This document shows, piece after piece, positions 35,154 through 44,360 of a stretch of 64,000 bases of DNA (position 1 is its first letter; every line of letters starts with the position of its first letter). The DNA comes from Bacteroides cellulosilyticus (GTDB lineage Bacteria; Bacteroidota; Bacteroidia; Bacteroidales; Bacteroidaceae), in assembly GCF_020091405.1 (NCBI RefSeq), contig NZ_CP081903.1, positions 2,356,001 to 2,420,000 on the forward strand. The letters run 5' to 3'. A program made the position numbers and the translations under genes. The notes below the pieces were generated by a model. It did not search any database. It saw only the letters and a program-made list of their open reading frames with translations, and was not told the origin of the DNA.

Positions 35154-37052
35154 ATGAAATCAATTAAATATACTTTATTTTCATTCTTGTTGGCTTCGTC
35201 CCTAGTGTCTTGCGATGACTTTTTCGACATTAAGCCTGCAACTTTTATTCCGGCGGAAAATGTGTGGAATGATCCGGACGTTGTTAATTCCGTCATTGCG
35301 GAAATGTATTCCAGTATGCAACTCGAATTATTCTTTTATGCCAATGGTTTCTTCGATTTTTCACATACGGATTTGTCGTATTGTTCGGATGAAGCTGCCG
35401 TATCTTGGGCTAATGGTGTTTTTGCCAATACTCCCAATGTGGTGGTATATGGTGACGACTGGTTTTATATGTATGGAGATACTTACAAAGGGATTCGCCA
35501 ATGCAATACGTTCATCAGACAGTCAGAAACTGCTGCAATTGACCCGTCCGAAAAAAACTCGGTAGTGGCGGAGGCGCGTTTTATTCGTGCTTTTCATTAT
35601 TTCAATTTGGTAAAGCGTCTGGGAGGGGTACCTCTGATTACCGAAGTGCAGGAATATGATGGTGATCTGACTGCTTTGCAAGTACCACGTAACAAGGAAG
35701 ATGAGGTTTGGGATTTCATTCGTACCGAGATGGATGATATTGTGGATGATCTGCCTGAAATTCGGAGTGAAAGTGAAAAATATCGTATCACCCGCTATGC
35801 GGCTTATGCTTTAAAATCCAGAGCTTGCCTATATGCTGCCTCCATTGCAAAATATGGAAAACAGGATGATGAACATTGTGTGGGAGTGCCTTCCACAAAA
35901 GCCGCCATGTACTGGGAAGCCGCTGCCGATGCAGCCGAAGAGGTGATAAATAGTGGTCACTATGAACTGTATGGATATAATGTCGCCGCTGGGCAACGTA
36001 CGGAAAATTTCCATCAAATATTTTTCGATGAATCGGCTTCAAATAGAGAAATGATTTGGGCAAAAGGGTATTCTTTACCGGATGTGAAGCATAATTATAC
36101 GCGTTATTTTGTTCCATTCAGCTTTACTCGTAATGGTTATGGTTGTTCCGGTACTCCCACATTGGAATTTGTCGAAGCATTTGAGTATATTGACGGAAGT
36201 GATGGTGAGTTAAGGGTACAGAATGAGGATGGCAGCTATATTAAGTATGGCGATATGATTGACTTGTTTAAGAATAAAGATCCCCGTTTGGCAGCCACGG
36301 TATGTTTACCCGGTGATAAATTTCAGACTAGTTTTATTGAAGTACGACGTGGAATTGCTAAAGGCATGCAAATCCCGGACAAGAGCAATTGGGTAAATGA
36401 CCAATCGAAAACTGAAGCTTTGGCGGATGGGCAGGAACTTACAGTATTAGGTAAAGATGGTCCTACAGTGGCAAAAAATCCAACAAAGACCGGCTTCTAT
36501 GCGCGTAAGTTTATAGATGAAGATGTGGCTGACTATAATATGTGTTCCAATCCTTGGCCGGTATTCCGTCTAGCTGAGATGTATCTTAATTTGGCTGAAG
36601 CCAGAATGGAGTTGGGCAATCTGGCTGCTGCAAAGGCAGCTGTAAACATGGTTCGCCATCGTGCAGGCATAAAAGAACTGGATGTTGTGGAAGTGACTTT
36701 GGATCGTATACGTAACGAACGCCGTGTAGAATTGGCTTACGAAAGTCATCGTTACTGGGATTTGCGACGTTGGAGAATTGCTGCCACTCCGCGGGCTGAT
36801 AACGGAGGTAAGGGAGTATTGGATAATAGTCCTATTACTTCACTATTTCCGTGGGCTGTTTATGAAGATGGTACAAAGATCAGTGAGATTGATGGACGGG
36901 TTGTGCCTAAGTCTTATATATTTTCAAGAGAAAGCGGTTATGACCGTGTAAACCGTCCGGGCAAACAATTTTTGGAAAGACATTATTATATTAAGCTGAG
37001 TGATGCGGATTTGAAAACGAATCCTAAATTGGTACAAAATCCTCATTTCTAA
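35154..37052 (+). CDS. SusD/RagB-like surface glycan-binding lipoprotein
   Basis: A 632-residue lipoprotein (lipobox LVSC followed by DDFFDIKP). SusD hallmarks include the N-terminal DDFFDIKPATFIPAENVW, the TPR-like IRQCNTFIRQ and EARFIRAFHYFNLVKRLGGV, and the C-terminal FRLAEMYLNLAEA and RRVELAYESHRYWDLRRWR. It forms the lid on the SusC barrel and binds the incoming glycan. It starts 11 bp after susC and is followed 7-19 bp later by a DUF3823 lipoprotein, so all three are almost certainly co-transcribed. Confidence 0.97.
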   Translation: MKSIKYTLFSFLLASSLVSCDDFFDIKPATFIPAENVWNDPDVVNSVIAEMYSSMQLELFFYANGFFDFSHTDLSYCSDEAAVSWANGVFANTPNVVVYGDDWFYMYGDTYKGIRQCNTFIRQSETAAIDPSEKNSVVAEARFIRAFHYFNLVKRLGGVPLITEVQEYDGDLTALQVPRNKEDEVWDFIRTEMDDIVDDLPEIRSESEKYRITRYAAYALKSRACLYAASIAKYGKQDDEHCVGVPSTKAAMYWEAAADAAEEVINSGHYELYGYNVAAGQRTENFHQIFFDESASNREMIWAKGYSLPDVKHNYTRYFVPFSFTRNGYGCSGTPTLEFVEAFEYIDGSDGELRVQNEDGSYIKYGDMIDLFKNKDPRLAATVCLPGDKFQTSFIEVRRGIAKGMQIPDKSNWVNDQSKTEALADGQELTVLGKDGPTVAKNPTKTGFYARKFIDEDVADYNMCSNPWPVFRLAEMYLNLAEARMELGNLAAAKAAVNMVRHRAGIKELDVVEVTLDRIRNERRVELAYESHRYWDLRRWRIAATPRADNGGKGVLDNSPITSLFPWAVYEDGTKISEIDGRVVPKSYIFSRESGYDRVNRPGKQFLERHYYIKLSDADLKTNPKLVQNPHF

Positions 37053-37059
37053 ATTAAAA

Positions 37060-37836
37060 ATGATATTGATTATGAAATTGAAATATACGATGCAGGTATT
37101 ACTGGCATGCTGCACTTTGTCGTTTGTAGCCTGCGATTTAGATAATTATGGTGCTCCTGATGGAGGCATTAAAGGTTCGGTGATAGATTCGGCCACGGGA
37201 GAATTAGTCCCACAGCCAGTAAATGCTACGACCGGTATGCGCGTTCGCTTGACGCAACAAGATTGGGAAGTGGAAGCTGAATCCCAATTGTTTTATGCAC
37301 AAGAAGACGGACAATTCATCAACGGTCAGTTGTTCGACGGAGAGTATACGATGGCATTGGAGCAGACAAACTTTTTTCCTATAGAGAAACAGACCGTCAC
37401 TATCAATGGGCAGACGAATATAAGGGTAGAGGTGATTCCTTATGCAAATGTGTCGATAGGAAACCTTTCTATCGAAAACTTGACGATTACTGCCGATGCT
37501 ATAATCGGTCGTACTTGGGATTGGCAGGCAGACAGTAGAAACTGTAAGATAACTGCCATCAAGTTGTACTGGAATGTTTCCAGTCATATAGACAAGGCAG
37601 CCGGACATAATTTGGGAACCGGTAGTTTGAATTGTGCAGCAATAAGTGATGCAGACGTATTGTCCGGTACGCAGCAAATAAATACGGAAATAAACAGTGC
37701 TGACATTGATAAATACGCCCATTTTATCAAGGCCAATGGCAATAAAATTTATGTACGTGCAGCTGTAGTAACCAAATGTGCAGGTACGGAGTATTATAAT
37801 TATAGTAACATACAGGAGTTGGACATTGAACTTTAA
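37060..37836 (+). CDS. DUF3823 lipoprotein, probable surface glycan-binding protein
   Basis: A 258-residue lipoprotein (lipobox FVAC followed by DLDNYGAPDGG). The APDGGIKGSVIDSATGELV start is a transthyretin-like beta sandwich that defines DUF3823; a second all-beta domain (about 130-258) follows. Proteins at this position after susD act as accessory surface glycan-binding proteins in studied loci, which is the inferred role. The start may be the ATG at 37060 or the in-frame ATG at 37072, which has the more compact signal peptide. It ends 5 bp before the next GH92 gene. Confidence 0.85.
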   Translation: MILIMKLKYTMQVLLACCTLSFVACDLDNYGAPDGGIKGSVIDSATGELVPQPVNATTGMRVRLTQQDWEVEAESQLFYAQEDGQFINGQLFDGEYTMALEQTNFFPIEKQTVTINGQTNIRVEVIPYANVSIGNLSIENLTITADAIIGRTWDWQADSRNCKITAIKLYWNVSSHIDKAAGHNLGTGSLNCAAISDADVLSGTQQINTEINSADIDKYAHFIKANGNKIYVRAAVVTKCAGTEYYNYSNIQELDIEL

Positions 37837-37841
37837 TTGTG

Positions 37842-39992
37842 ATGAATAAAATCTTTCGTATAATAATATCAACTTTGCTTTTATCTTATGTACTTCCGGT
37901 GGAAGCCGGGAATAGAGTACCGTATGCAGAGCTGGTAAATACAATGATAGGTACGAAAGGGGCAGGATGGGCCTCAGGATATACATATCCTGGGGCTACC
38001 TGTCCTTTTGGAATGGTGCAATTTACTCGTTCCTATTTTTGTCCTCATTTGGGTTTCGGCATTAACCAGTTGAGTGGAGCAGGCTGTGATCACATGGGAA
38101 ATTTTCCTATGCTTCCGCTGGCAGGAGAGTTAACGGTTTCTCCCGGTAATTTAAAAGGATTACGTCTGGAAGTATCTCAAGAAAAGGGAATTGCCGGTTA
38201 TTATCAAGCTTGTGTTAACAAGAGTACGCAGGTGGAACTGTCCGTGACGGAGCGTACCGGTATGGCACGTCTTGTCTTTTCAGGTAATGAAAATAAGAAT
38301 ACGGTTATAATAGCAGGTGGTGTTGCTGGAACTCCGATAGAAGTGGCATCTGTTGTCATCACTGGAAAGAATACATGTGAAGGTTATGCCGAAGGGGGTA
38401 GTTTTTGTGGAATTTCGACTCCTTACAAGGTGTATTTTGTTGCAGAGTTCAACAAACCATGCATAGAATCAGGTATTTGGAAAGAAGACGATATTTATAA
38501 GGGACAAACTTTTTCAGAAGGAAAAAATTCCGGTGTCTTTTTTACGTTTGCAGGAACAGATTCTCTTTTGCTGTATAAGATTGGCATTTCTTACGTATCG
38601 GTGGCAAACGCAAGGGAGAACCTGAAAGCGGAAAACAATGAATGGGATTTTGATAAAATTAAAATGGCAGCTATAGACAAATGGAATTTTTATTTGGGAA
38701 AAATAGAAGCGGATAGCGACAATGATGACAGGTTGACGCAGTTTTATACCCATTTATATCATGCGTTGATTCATCCTAATATTTGTAGTGATGTGAATGG
38801 TGATTATATGGGAGCCGACAATAAGATTTATAGAACCCGCAACAAGCAATATACATCATTCAGTAATTGGGATACATATCGTGGGCAGACCCAACTGTTA
38901 GCAATGTTGGCTCCGGATGTATGTTCGGATGTGGTCGCTTCTCATTATGATTTTGCCATGCAGGGTGGAGGAGGATGGCCTCGTTGGGTAATGGCGAATA
39001 TTGAGACGGGGGTAATGCAGGGAGATCCTACAACTTTGGTCGTGGCAAATGCATATGCTTTTGGTGCTAGAAATTATGACCCCCGTACTCTTTTGTCTGT
39101 TATGAAACGTGGAGCTGAAAAACCAGATACCCGGTCACAGAATGAATATACCCGTCCAGGATTGAAACAATATTTAGAAAAAGGCTACTATGATGCGTCC
39201 ATTCATCTGGAGTATACATCCGCTGATTTTGCAATAGCCCAGTTTGCTCTTCATGCCTGTAACAATGAACCGACTTCTTGGCATTATATGAAGCGGGCAG
39301 ATTTCTGGAGAAATTTGTATAATCCCGAAACCGGTTGGTTGCAATCTCGGAATCCCGATGGTTCATGGAAACCTCTGAACAAAGATTTTCGTGAATCCAC
39401 ATATAAAAATTATTTCTGGATGGTTCCCTATAATTATAAGGGTTTGATTGATATTATCGGAGGAAAGCAGGAGGCTGAAAAACGCTTGGATGAAATGTTT
39501 GTGCGCTTGGATGCCAGCTATAATGACCCTTGGTATGCCGCCGGAAATGAACCGAGTTTTGGGATTCCTTGGGTGTACAATTGGGTTGGTAAGCCTTGGA
39601 AAACGCAAGGCATCATTCGCCGTGTACTTAATGAGCAATATTTTTCTACAGACAATGGCTTACCCGGAAATGATGATTTAGGGTCTATGGGAGCTTGGTA
39701 CGTATTTGCTTGTCTGGGTATTTATCCTGAGATTCCGGCAGTAGGAGGTTTCTCCATCCATAGTCCTATTTTTAAATCTGTGACCTTGCATCTTGAAAAT
39801 GCGGATGTGGTAATAGAGGGTGGTTCTGAAAAGAACGAGTACGTACAGTCATTACACTGGAATGGTAAAGAGTATGATAGTACATGGATTGATTGGAATA
39901 CTTTTTCCAAAGGAGGGGTCTTAAAGTTTAAGTTGGGAAGTAGACCTAATGAAGTTTGGGGCACAAAGATTGCTCCACCTTCTTTTCAATAG
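37842..39992 (+). CDS. GH92 exo-alpha-mannosidase, second copy
   Basis: About 716 residues from the ATG at 37842 (a GTG at 37839 would add one residue); 5 bp after the DUF3823 stop. The signal peptide ends near PVEAGN. GH92 features include YTYPGATCPFGMVQFT, GAGCDHMGNFPML, FSNWDTYRGQTQLLAML and the catalytic-region GNDDLGSMGAWYVFACLG (Asp611, Asp612). It is shorter than the other two GH92 proteins and diverged from them. It differs from most members in having 'NDDLG' where they have 'DEDQG/NEDAG', so its specificity may differ. A role in mannose removal from imported glycans is inferred. Confidence 0.92.
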   Translation: MNKIFRIIISTLLLSYVLPVEAGNRVPYAELVNTMIGTKGAGWASGYTYPGATCPFGMVQFTRSYFCPHLGFGINQLSGAGCDHMGNFPMLPLAGELTVSPGNLKGLRLEVSQEKGIAGYYQACVNKSTQVELSVTERTGMARLVFSGNENKNTVIIAGGVAGTPIEVASVVITGKNTCEGYAEGGSFCGISTPYKVYFVAEFNKPCIESGIWKEDDIYKGQTFSEGKNSGVFFTFAGTDSLLLYKIGISYVSVANARENLKAENNEWDFDKIKMAAIDKWNFYLGKIEADSDNDDRLTQFYTHLYHALIHPNICSDVNGDYMGADNKIYRTRNKQYTSFSNWDTYRGQTQLLAMLAPDVCSDVVASHYDFAMQGGGGWPRWVMANIETGVMQGDPTTLVVANAYAFGARNYDPRTLLSVMKRGAEKPDTRSQNEYTRPGLKQYLEKGYYDASIHLEYTSADFAIAQFALHACNNEPTSWHYMKRADFWRNLYNPETGWLQSRNPDGSWKPLNKDFRESTYKNYFWMVPYNYKGLIDIIGGKQEAEKRLDEMFVRLDASYNDPWYAAGNEPSFGIPWVYNWVGKPWKTQGIIRRVLNEQYFSTDNGLPGNDDLGSMGAWYVFACLGIYPEIPAVGGFSIHSPIFKSVTLHLENADVVIEGGSEKNEYVQSLHWNGKEYDSTWIDWNTFSKGGVLKFKLGSRPNEVWGTKIAPPSFQ

Positions 39993-40036
39993 AGACATTT
40001 AAGTGAGTTTTAGTATTTAGTATATAGTGATATTTT

Positions 40037-41185
40037 ATGAGAAACAAATTATACCTGATAGAGCTTTTAGTAACTTTATTGTTGGTTGGTTGCCAAAATA
40101 CCAGTAAAAAAGAAACAACAGATGTTTATGTACCTTCTTTTCCGCTTGTGGAGTTTGTGCGGCCTGCCAATGTAAACCCTATTATAACTCCCGATTCTGC
40201 CACTTGTTTTTATTGCCCTTTGACAGAGGACTCTGTGGCATGGGAATCGAATGATACTTTTAATCCGGCGGCTACTACCTATGGTGATAAAGTGGTGGTC
40301 TTCTATCGTGCGGAAGATCGTTTGGGCAAAGGAATCGGGCAACGTACTTCCCGTTTGGGCTACGCTGAATCGGAAGATGGAATTCATTTTAAGAGAGAAC
40401 GATACCCTGTATTTTATCCGGCTGATGACTGTCAGAAAGACTTGGAATGGCCAGGTGGCTGCGAAGATCCCCGCATTGCAGTTACTGAGGACGGTCTATA
40501 CGTGATGCTGTATACACAATGGAATCAGAAGTTACCTCGTTTGGCTGTGGCTACCTCCAAAGATTTGCGTACATGGACGAAATATGGTCCGGCCTTTGCA
40601 AAAGCCTATGATGGACGTTTTTTCAACATATTTTCCAAGTCGGCTTCAATCGTTACCTCTTTAAAAGACGGTAAAATGGTAATTACCAAGGTAAATGGTA
40701 AATATCTGATGTATTGGGGAGAAAAGGCTATTTGTGCCGCTACATCTGAAAATTTAGTGGATTGGACTCCGGTATTGGATGAAAAGGGCGAATTGTTAAA
40801 ACTTCATGCTCCTCGAAAAGGTTATTTTGATAGCGGTCTGACCGAATGTGGTCCTCCTGCGGTGATAGGAAAAGATGGAATCATTTTGTTGTATAATGGG
40901 AAGAATAAGGCTGGTGTAGAAGGTGATTCTAATTACGCGGCCAATGCTTATTGTGCTGGACAGATTTTATTTGATTTGAAAGAACCAATGAAGATTTTAC
41001 AGATACTGGATAAGCCTTTTCTTGTTCCCAGTGATTCTTTTGAGAAAAGTGGTCAATATCCTGCTGGAACTGTATTTATAGAAGGATTAGTTTACCATCA
41101 AGATAAATGGTTTCTGTATTATGGATGTGCAGATTCTCGTGTAGCGGTTGCAATATATGATCCTTGGAATAATAATTCTGAATAA
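40037..41185 (+). CDS. GH130 beta-mannosidase-type lipoprotein
   Basis: A 382-residue protein whose five-blade propeller motifs fit GH130: FNPAATTYGDKVVVFYRAED, GGCEDPRI (conserved Asp144, the catalytic residue in the family), DSGLTECGPPAV and YYGCADSRVAVA. GH130 contains cytoplasmic mannoside phosphorylases and exported beta-1,2-mannosidases that hydrolyse. This one has a lipoprotein signal (lipobox LVGC, Cys19), so it works outside the cytoplasm and is more likely a hydrolase. Beta-1,2-mannose caps occur on yeast mannan, and Manbeta1-4GlcNAc in N-glycan cores. It sits between two GH92 genes, 44 bp after the first. Confidence 0.85.
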   Translation: MRNKLYLIELLVTLLLVGCQNTSKKETTDVYVPSFPLVEFVRPANVNPIITPDSATCFYCPLTEDSVAWESNDTFNPAATTYGDKVVVFYRAEDRLGKGIGQRTSRLGYAESEDGIHFKRERYPVFYPADDCQKDLEWPGGCEDPRIAVTEDGLYVMLYTQWNQKLPRLAVATSKDLRTWTKYGPAFAKAYDGRFFNIFSKSASIVTSLKDGKMVITKVNGKYLMYWGEKAICAATSENLVDWTPVLDEKGELLKLHAPRKGYFDSGLTECGPPAVIGKDGIILLYNGKNKAGVEGDSNYAANAYCAGQILFDLKEPMKILQILDKPFLVPSDSFEKSGQYPAGTVFIEGLVYHQDKWFLYYGCADSRVAVAIYDPWNNNSE

Positions 41186-41308
41186 ACAAGTATCATATTT
41201 TTAAGGGTTCCTTGAAGTTTGGAAGATTCCGAGCATTTTTTGAAATATAATAGGAATTGCAAAAGGGATGAAGTTGAAAATCTCAAATATGAGTACAAAA
41301 CAGAATAA

Positions 41309-43660
41309 ATGAACGGTTTCTTTAGTAATATTATGTTTGATTGGAAGAATTTGAGTATTATACTCTTAGTAGTGGCTCTGATGTTGAATGGCTGTGATAA
41401 TCATGTGGATGAAAAGGATGGGTTATCTACTTATGTGAATCCCTTTATTGGAGCAAGTACTAGTATTAGTGCCGCTGGTGCTTATCATGGATTAGGAAAG
41501 ACTTTTCCGGGTGCCACAACCCCTTTCGGTATGGTGCAAGTAAGCCCGAATACGATTTCGGGTGGAGACAATAGTTCCGGTTACAGCTATGAGCATAATA
41601 CCATTGAAGGTTTCGCCTTGACACAGATGAGTGGTGTAGGATGGTATGGCGAGTTGGGTAATTTTTTGGTAATGCCTACTACTGGAACTTTGCAGACAGT
41701 AGCAGGAAAAGAGGATGGTTCGATTAAAGGGTTTCGTTCAGCTTATTCTAAAAAGTTTGAAAAAGCTGAAGCCGGATACTATTATACTGAACTCACAGAT
41801 TATGGGATTAAAGTCGAGACATCGGCCACTCCCCATTGTGGTATCATGAAATTTACTTATCCGCAGAACAAGTTGTCACGTATCCAAATAGATCTTGCCC
41901 GTCGTGTGGGAGGAACTTCCCGCTTTCAGCATCTCGAAGTATTGGATAAGTATCATATATCCGGTTATATCCAATGTACCCCCGAAGAAGGGGGATGGGG
42001 GAATGGTGAGGGAAATGTTTCTTACATGTTATATTTTTATGGGGAATTTAGTAAACCATTGGAAAAATATGGCTTTTGGAGTGCTGATATACCTAATGGA
42101 TGGGTGCGTAAACGTGATGAGGTACAAAGTTGGAAATATTTGCAACGAGTGGCACAAGCCGAAATTATTAAAGGTAAGAAACAGTTCTCGGGCAAGCATA
42201 TTGGTTTCTTTTCAGATTTTGAAACTTATGAAAATGAAGAGGTGACACTTAAAGTCGGAATATCTTTTGTAGATGTCGAAGGGGCTCGGAAGAATTTCGA
42301 GAAAGAAATTGAAGGTATGGACTTCCAGACAGTACGTAAACGTGCTGTAGATTCATGGGATAAAGCATTGGCTAAAATCAAAGTGAAGGGAGCCTCGGAA
42401 AATGAGAAGATTGTTTTTTATACCTCGTTGTACCATACCATGATAGATCCTCGTATATTTACTGATATAGATGGACGCTATGTAGGAGGCGATGGTGAGA
42501 TATATCGGGCTGATGGGTTTACTAAACGTACGGTATTTAGCGGTTGGGACGTATTCCGTTCTCAAATGCCATTGCAAACTATAATTAATCCGGACTTGGT
42601 AAATGATGAATTGAACTCTTTGATAACCTTGGCGGCAGAAAGTGGGCGTGAGTATTTTGAGCGTTGGGAATTGTTGAACGCTTATAGCGGATGTATGTTG
42701 GGTAATCCGGCTTTGTCGGTTTTAGCTGATGCTTATAGAAAGGGAATCAGGAATTATGATACTGACAAAGCGATGCGTTATGCCATAAATTCATCAAACA
42801 AATTCACTTCGTGGAAGATTGGTTATGATACGACTGCTCTGTGCATATCCAATACGTTGGAGTATGCCTATGCTGATTGGTGTGCGGCGCAGTATGCCAA
42901 AGATTTGGGATATGACATTGAAGCTGATACCTTGTTGACTCGTTCACAGATGTATCGTAATGTTTTTGATCCTTCGAAAAAATGGTTTCGTCCTCGCAAG
43001 GCAAATGGAGATTGGGTGAAGTGGCCGGAAGATGGTATATTACGTGAGTTCTACGGTTGCATGGAGTGCAATCCATTGCAACAAGGATGGTTTGTACCAC
43101 ACGACCTACGAGGTTTAACAGAATTGCTTGGAGGTAAAGAAAGTATTCTGAAAAAACTGGAGGATTTCTTCTCCAAAACTCCTAAAGATATGTTATGGAA
43201 TGCTTATTACAATCATGCTAATGAACCGGTGCATCATGTGCCATTCTTGTTTAATCGTTTGGGTAAACCTTGGTTGACGCAGTATTGGGTCCGTTTTATT
43301 TGTAATAATGCTTATTTCAATTCCGTAGAGGGTTTGGTAGGTAATGAGGATGCCGGGCAAATGTCGGCTTGGTATGTATTGGCTTCTTCCGGATTATATC
43401 CGATATGTCCTGGCGACAACCGTTATGAAATAGCTTCTCCGGTATTTTCTGAAATATCTTTTGAAGTTCCTGCCACCAATAAGATTTTTACCATAAAGGC
43501 TCATAACAATTCTGTAGAGAACGTATATATACAATCTGCCAAGCTGAACGGTGTGAATTATAATAAATGCTATCTGACACATGGAGATATATTGAATGGC
43601 TCGACTTTGGAGCTTTTTATGGGTGATAAGCCAAATGAAAAATGGGGACTGGATCCGTAA
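41309..43660 (+). CDS. GH92 exo-alpha-mannosidase lipoprotein, third copy
   Basis: A 783-residue lipoprotein (hydrophobic core IILLVVALMLNGC with lipobox LNGC); an ATG at 41333 is an alternative start. GH92 features: STYVNPFIGAS, FPGATTPFGMVQVSP, GFALTQMSGVGWYGELG, FSGWDVFRSQMPL and GNEDAGQMSAWYVLAS (Asp681). Lipidation means it is membrane-anchored, possibly at the surface, in contrast to the first and second copies. Multiple GH92 paralogues in one locus usually split linkages or cell compartments. It is followed by a 144-bp gap and then the ECF sigma gene. Confidence 0.93.
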   Translation: MNGFFSNIMFDWKNLSIILLVVALMLNGCDNHVDEKDGLSTYVNPFIGASTSISAAGAYHGLGKTFPGATTPFGMVQVSPNTISGGDNSSGYSYEHNTIEGFALTQMSGVGWYGELGNFLVMPTTGTLQTVAGKEDGSIKGFRSAYSKKFEKAEAGYYYTELTDYGIKVETSATPHCGIMKFTYPQNKLSRIQIDLARRVGGTSRFQHLEVLDKYHISGYIQCTPEEGGWGNGEGNVSYMLYFYGEFSKPLEKYGFWSADIPNGWVRKRDEVQSWKYLQRVAQAEIIKGKKQFSGKHIGFFSDFETYENEEVTLKVGISFVDVEGARKNFEKEIEGMDFQTVRKRAVDSWDKALAKIKVKGASENEKIVFYTSLYHTMIDPRIFTDIDGRYVGGDGEIYRADGFTKRTVFSGWDVFRSQMPLQTIINPDLVNDELNSLITLAAESGREYFERWELLNAYSGCMLGNPALSVLADAYRKGIRNYDTDKAMRYAINSSNKFTSWKIGYDTTALCISNTLEYAYADWCAAQYAKDLGYDIEADTLLTRSQMYRNVFDPSKKWFRPRKANGDWVKWPEDGILREFYGCMECNPLQQGWFVPHDLRGLTELLGGKESILKKLEDFFSKTPKDMLWNAYYNHANEPVHHVPFLFNRLGKPWLTQYWVRFICNNAYFNSVEGLVGNEDAGQMSAWYVLASSGLYPICPGDNRYEIASPVFSEISFEVPATNKIFTIKAHNNSVENVYIQSAKLNGVNYNKCYLTHGDILNGSTLELFMGDKPNEKWGLDP

Positions 43661-43804
43661 AATCCTATTTCTTGGTTCTGACTTTTAATTTGCACATTTG
43701 GTTTTATTAACTGGTTTTGCTTTATGATGTATCAATGGGCTTTGTTATTATGTCTTTTTATTATGGATGATAGAGTGTTGGTTGTAAAGTAATAATGGAA
43801 GTAA

Positions 43805-44347
43805 ATGGAAGTAGAAAAAAAGTTTTCGGAAATATATAGTTCTTATTATCCGAGATTATGCCGTTTTGCCACAGAATATGTAGGCAATGTGGAAGATGCT
43901 GAGAATCTGGTACAAGATACATTTGTGTATTTGTGGAACAACTCTACTTCTCTTGATACTGTAGTTAATCTCAAAGCTTTTCTATTTGTCTTGATTAAGA
44001 ATCGTTCGATTGATTTCTTGAGGCAGCAACTGCGTAAAGGACGAACTTCTTATTATTTGTTGGAAACAATGGAGTATGAATTGAATCTGGAAGCTTTGGA
44101 AGCAGTGGATGAAAATTTAGTGTTAGACACTGATCTGGAACAGAGAATACATGAGGCTATTCAATCACTTCCAGAAAAATGCCGGGAGATTTTTATACTA
44201 AGTCGGGTGGAAGGATTGAAATATTCTGAAATAGCGGAGAAACTTCATTTGTCTATCAGTACTGTGGATAACCAGATTGGTATTGCATTAAAAAAACTAC
44301 GCGTACAATTAAAAGATTTTTTACCACTGTTAATGTTCTTATTGTAA
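43805..44347 (+). CDS. ECF-type RNA polymerase sigma factor
   Basis: A 180-residue sigma-70 family protein with region 2 (IYSSYYPRLCRFATEYVG, AENLVQDTFVYLW, FLFVLIKNRSIDFLR) and region 4 (LPEKCREIFILSRVEGLKYSEIAEKL, ISTVDNQIGIALKKLR). It belongs to the Bacteroidota ECF group that pairs with FecR anti-sigma factors and STN-type SusC proteins. The natural partner is the FecR at 30.7 kb, 12 kb upstream on the same strand, with eight kb-scale genes or parts of the locus between. It begins 144 bp after GH92 and ends 13 bp before the GH38-like gene, so it may be transcribed within the operon it activates. Confidence 0.94.
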   Translation: MEVEKKFSEIYSSYYPRLCRFATEYVGNVEDAENLVQDTFVYLWNNSTSLDTVVNLKAFLFVLIKNRSIDFLRQQLRKGRTSYYLLETMEYELNLEALEAVDENLVLDTDLEQRIHEAIQSLPEKCREIFILSRVEGLKYSEIAEKLHLSISTVDNQIGIALKKLRVQLKDFLPLLMFLL

Positions 44348-44360
44348 ATTAGAAAAATGT

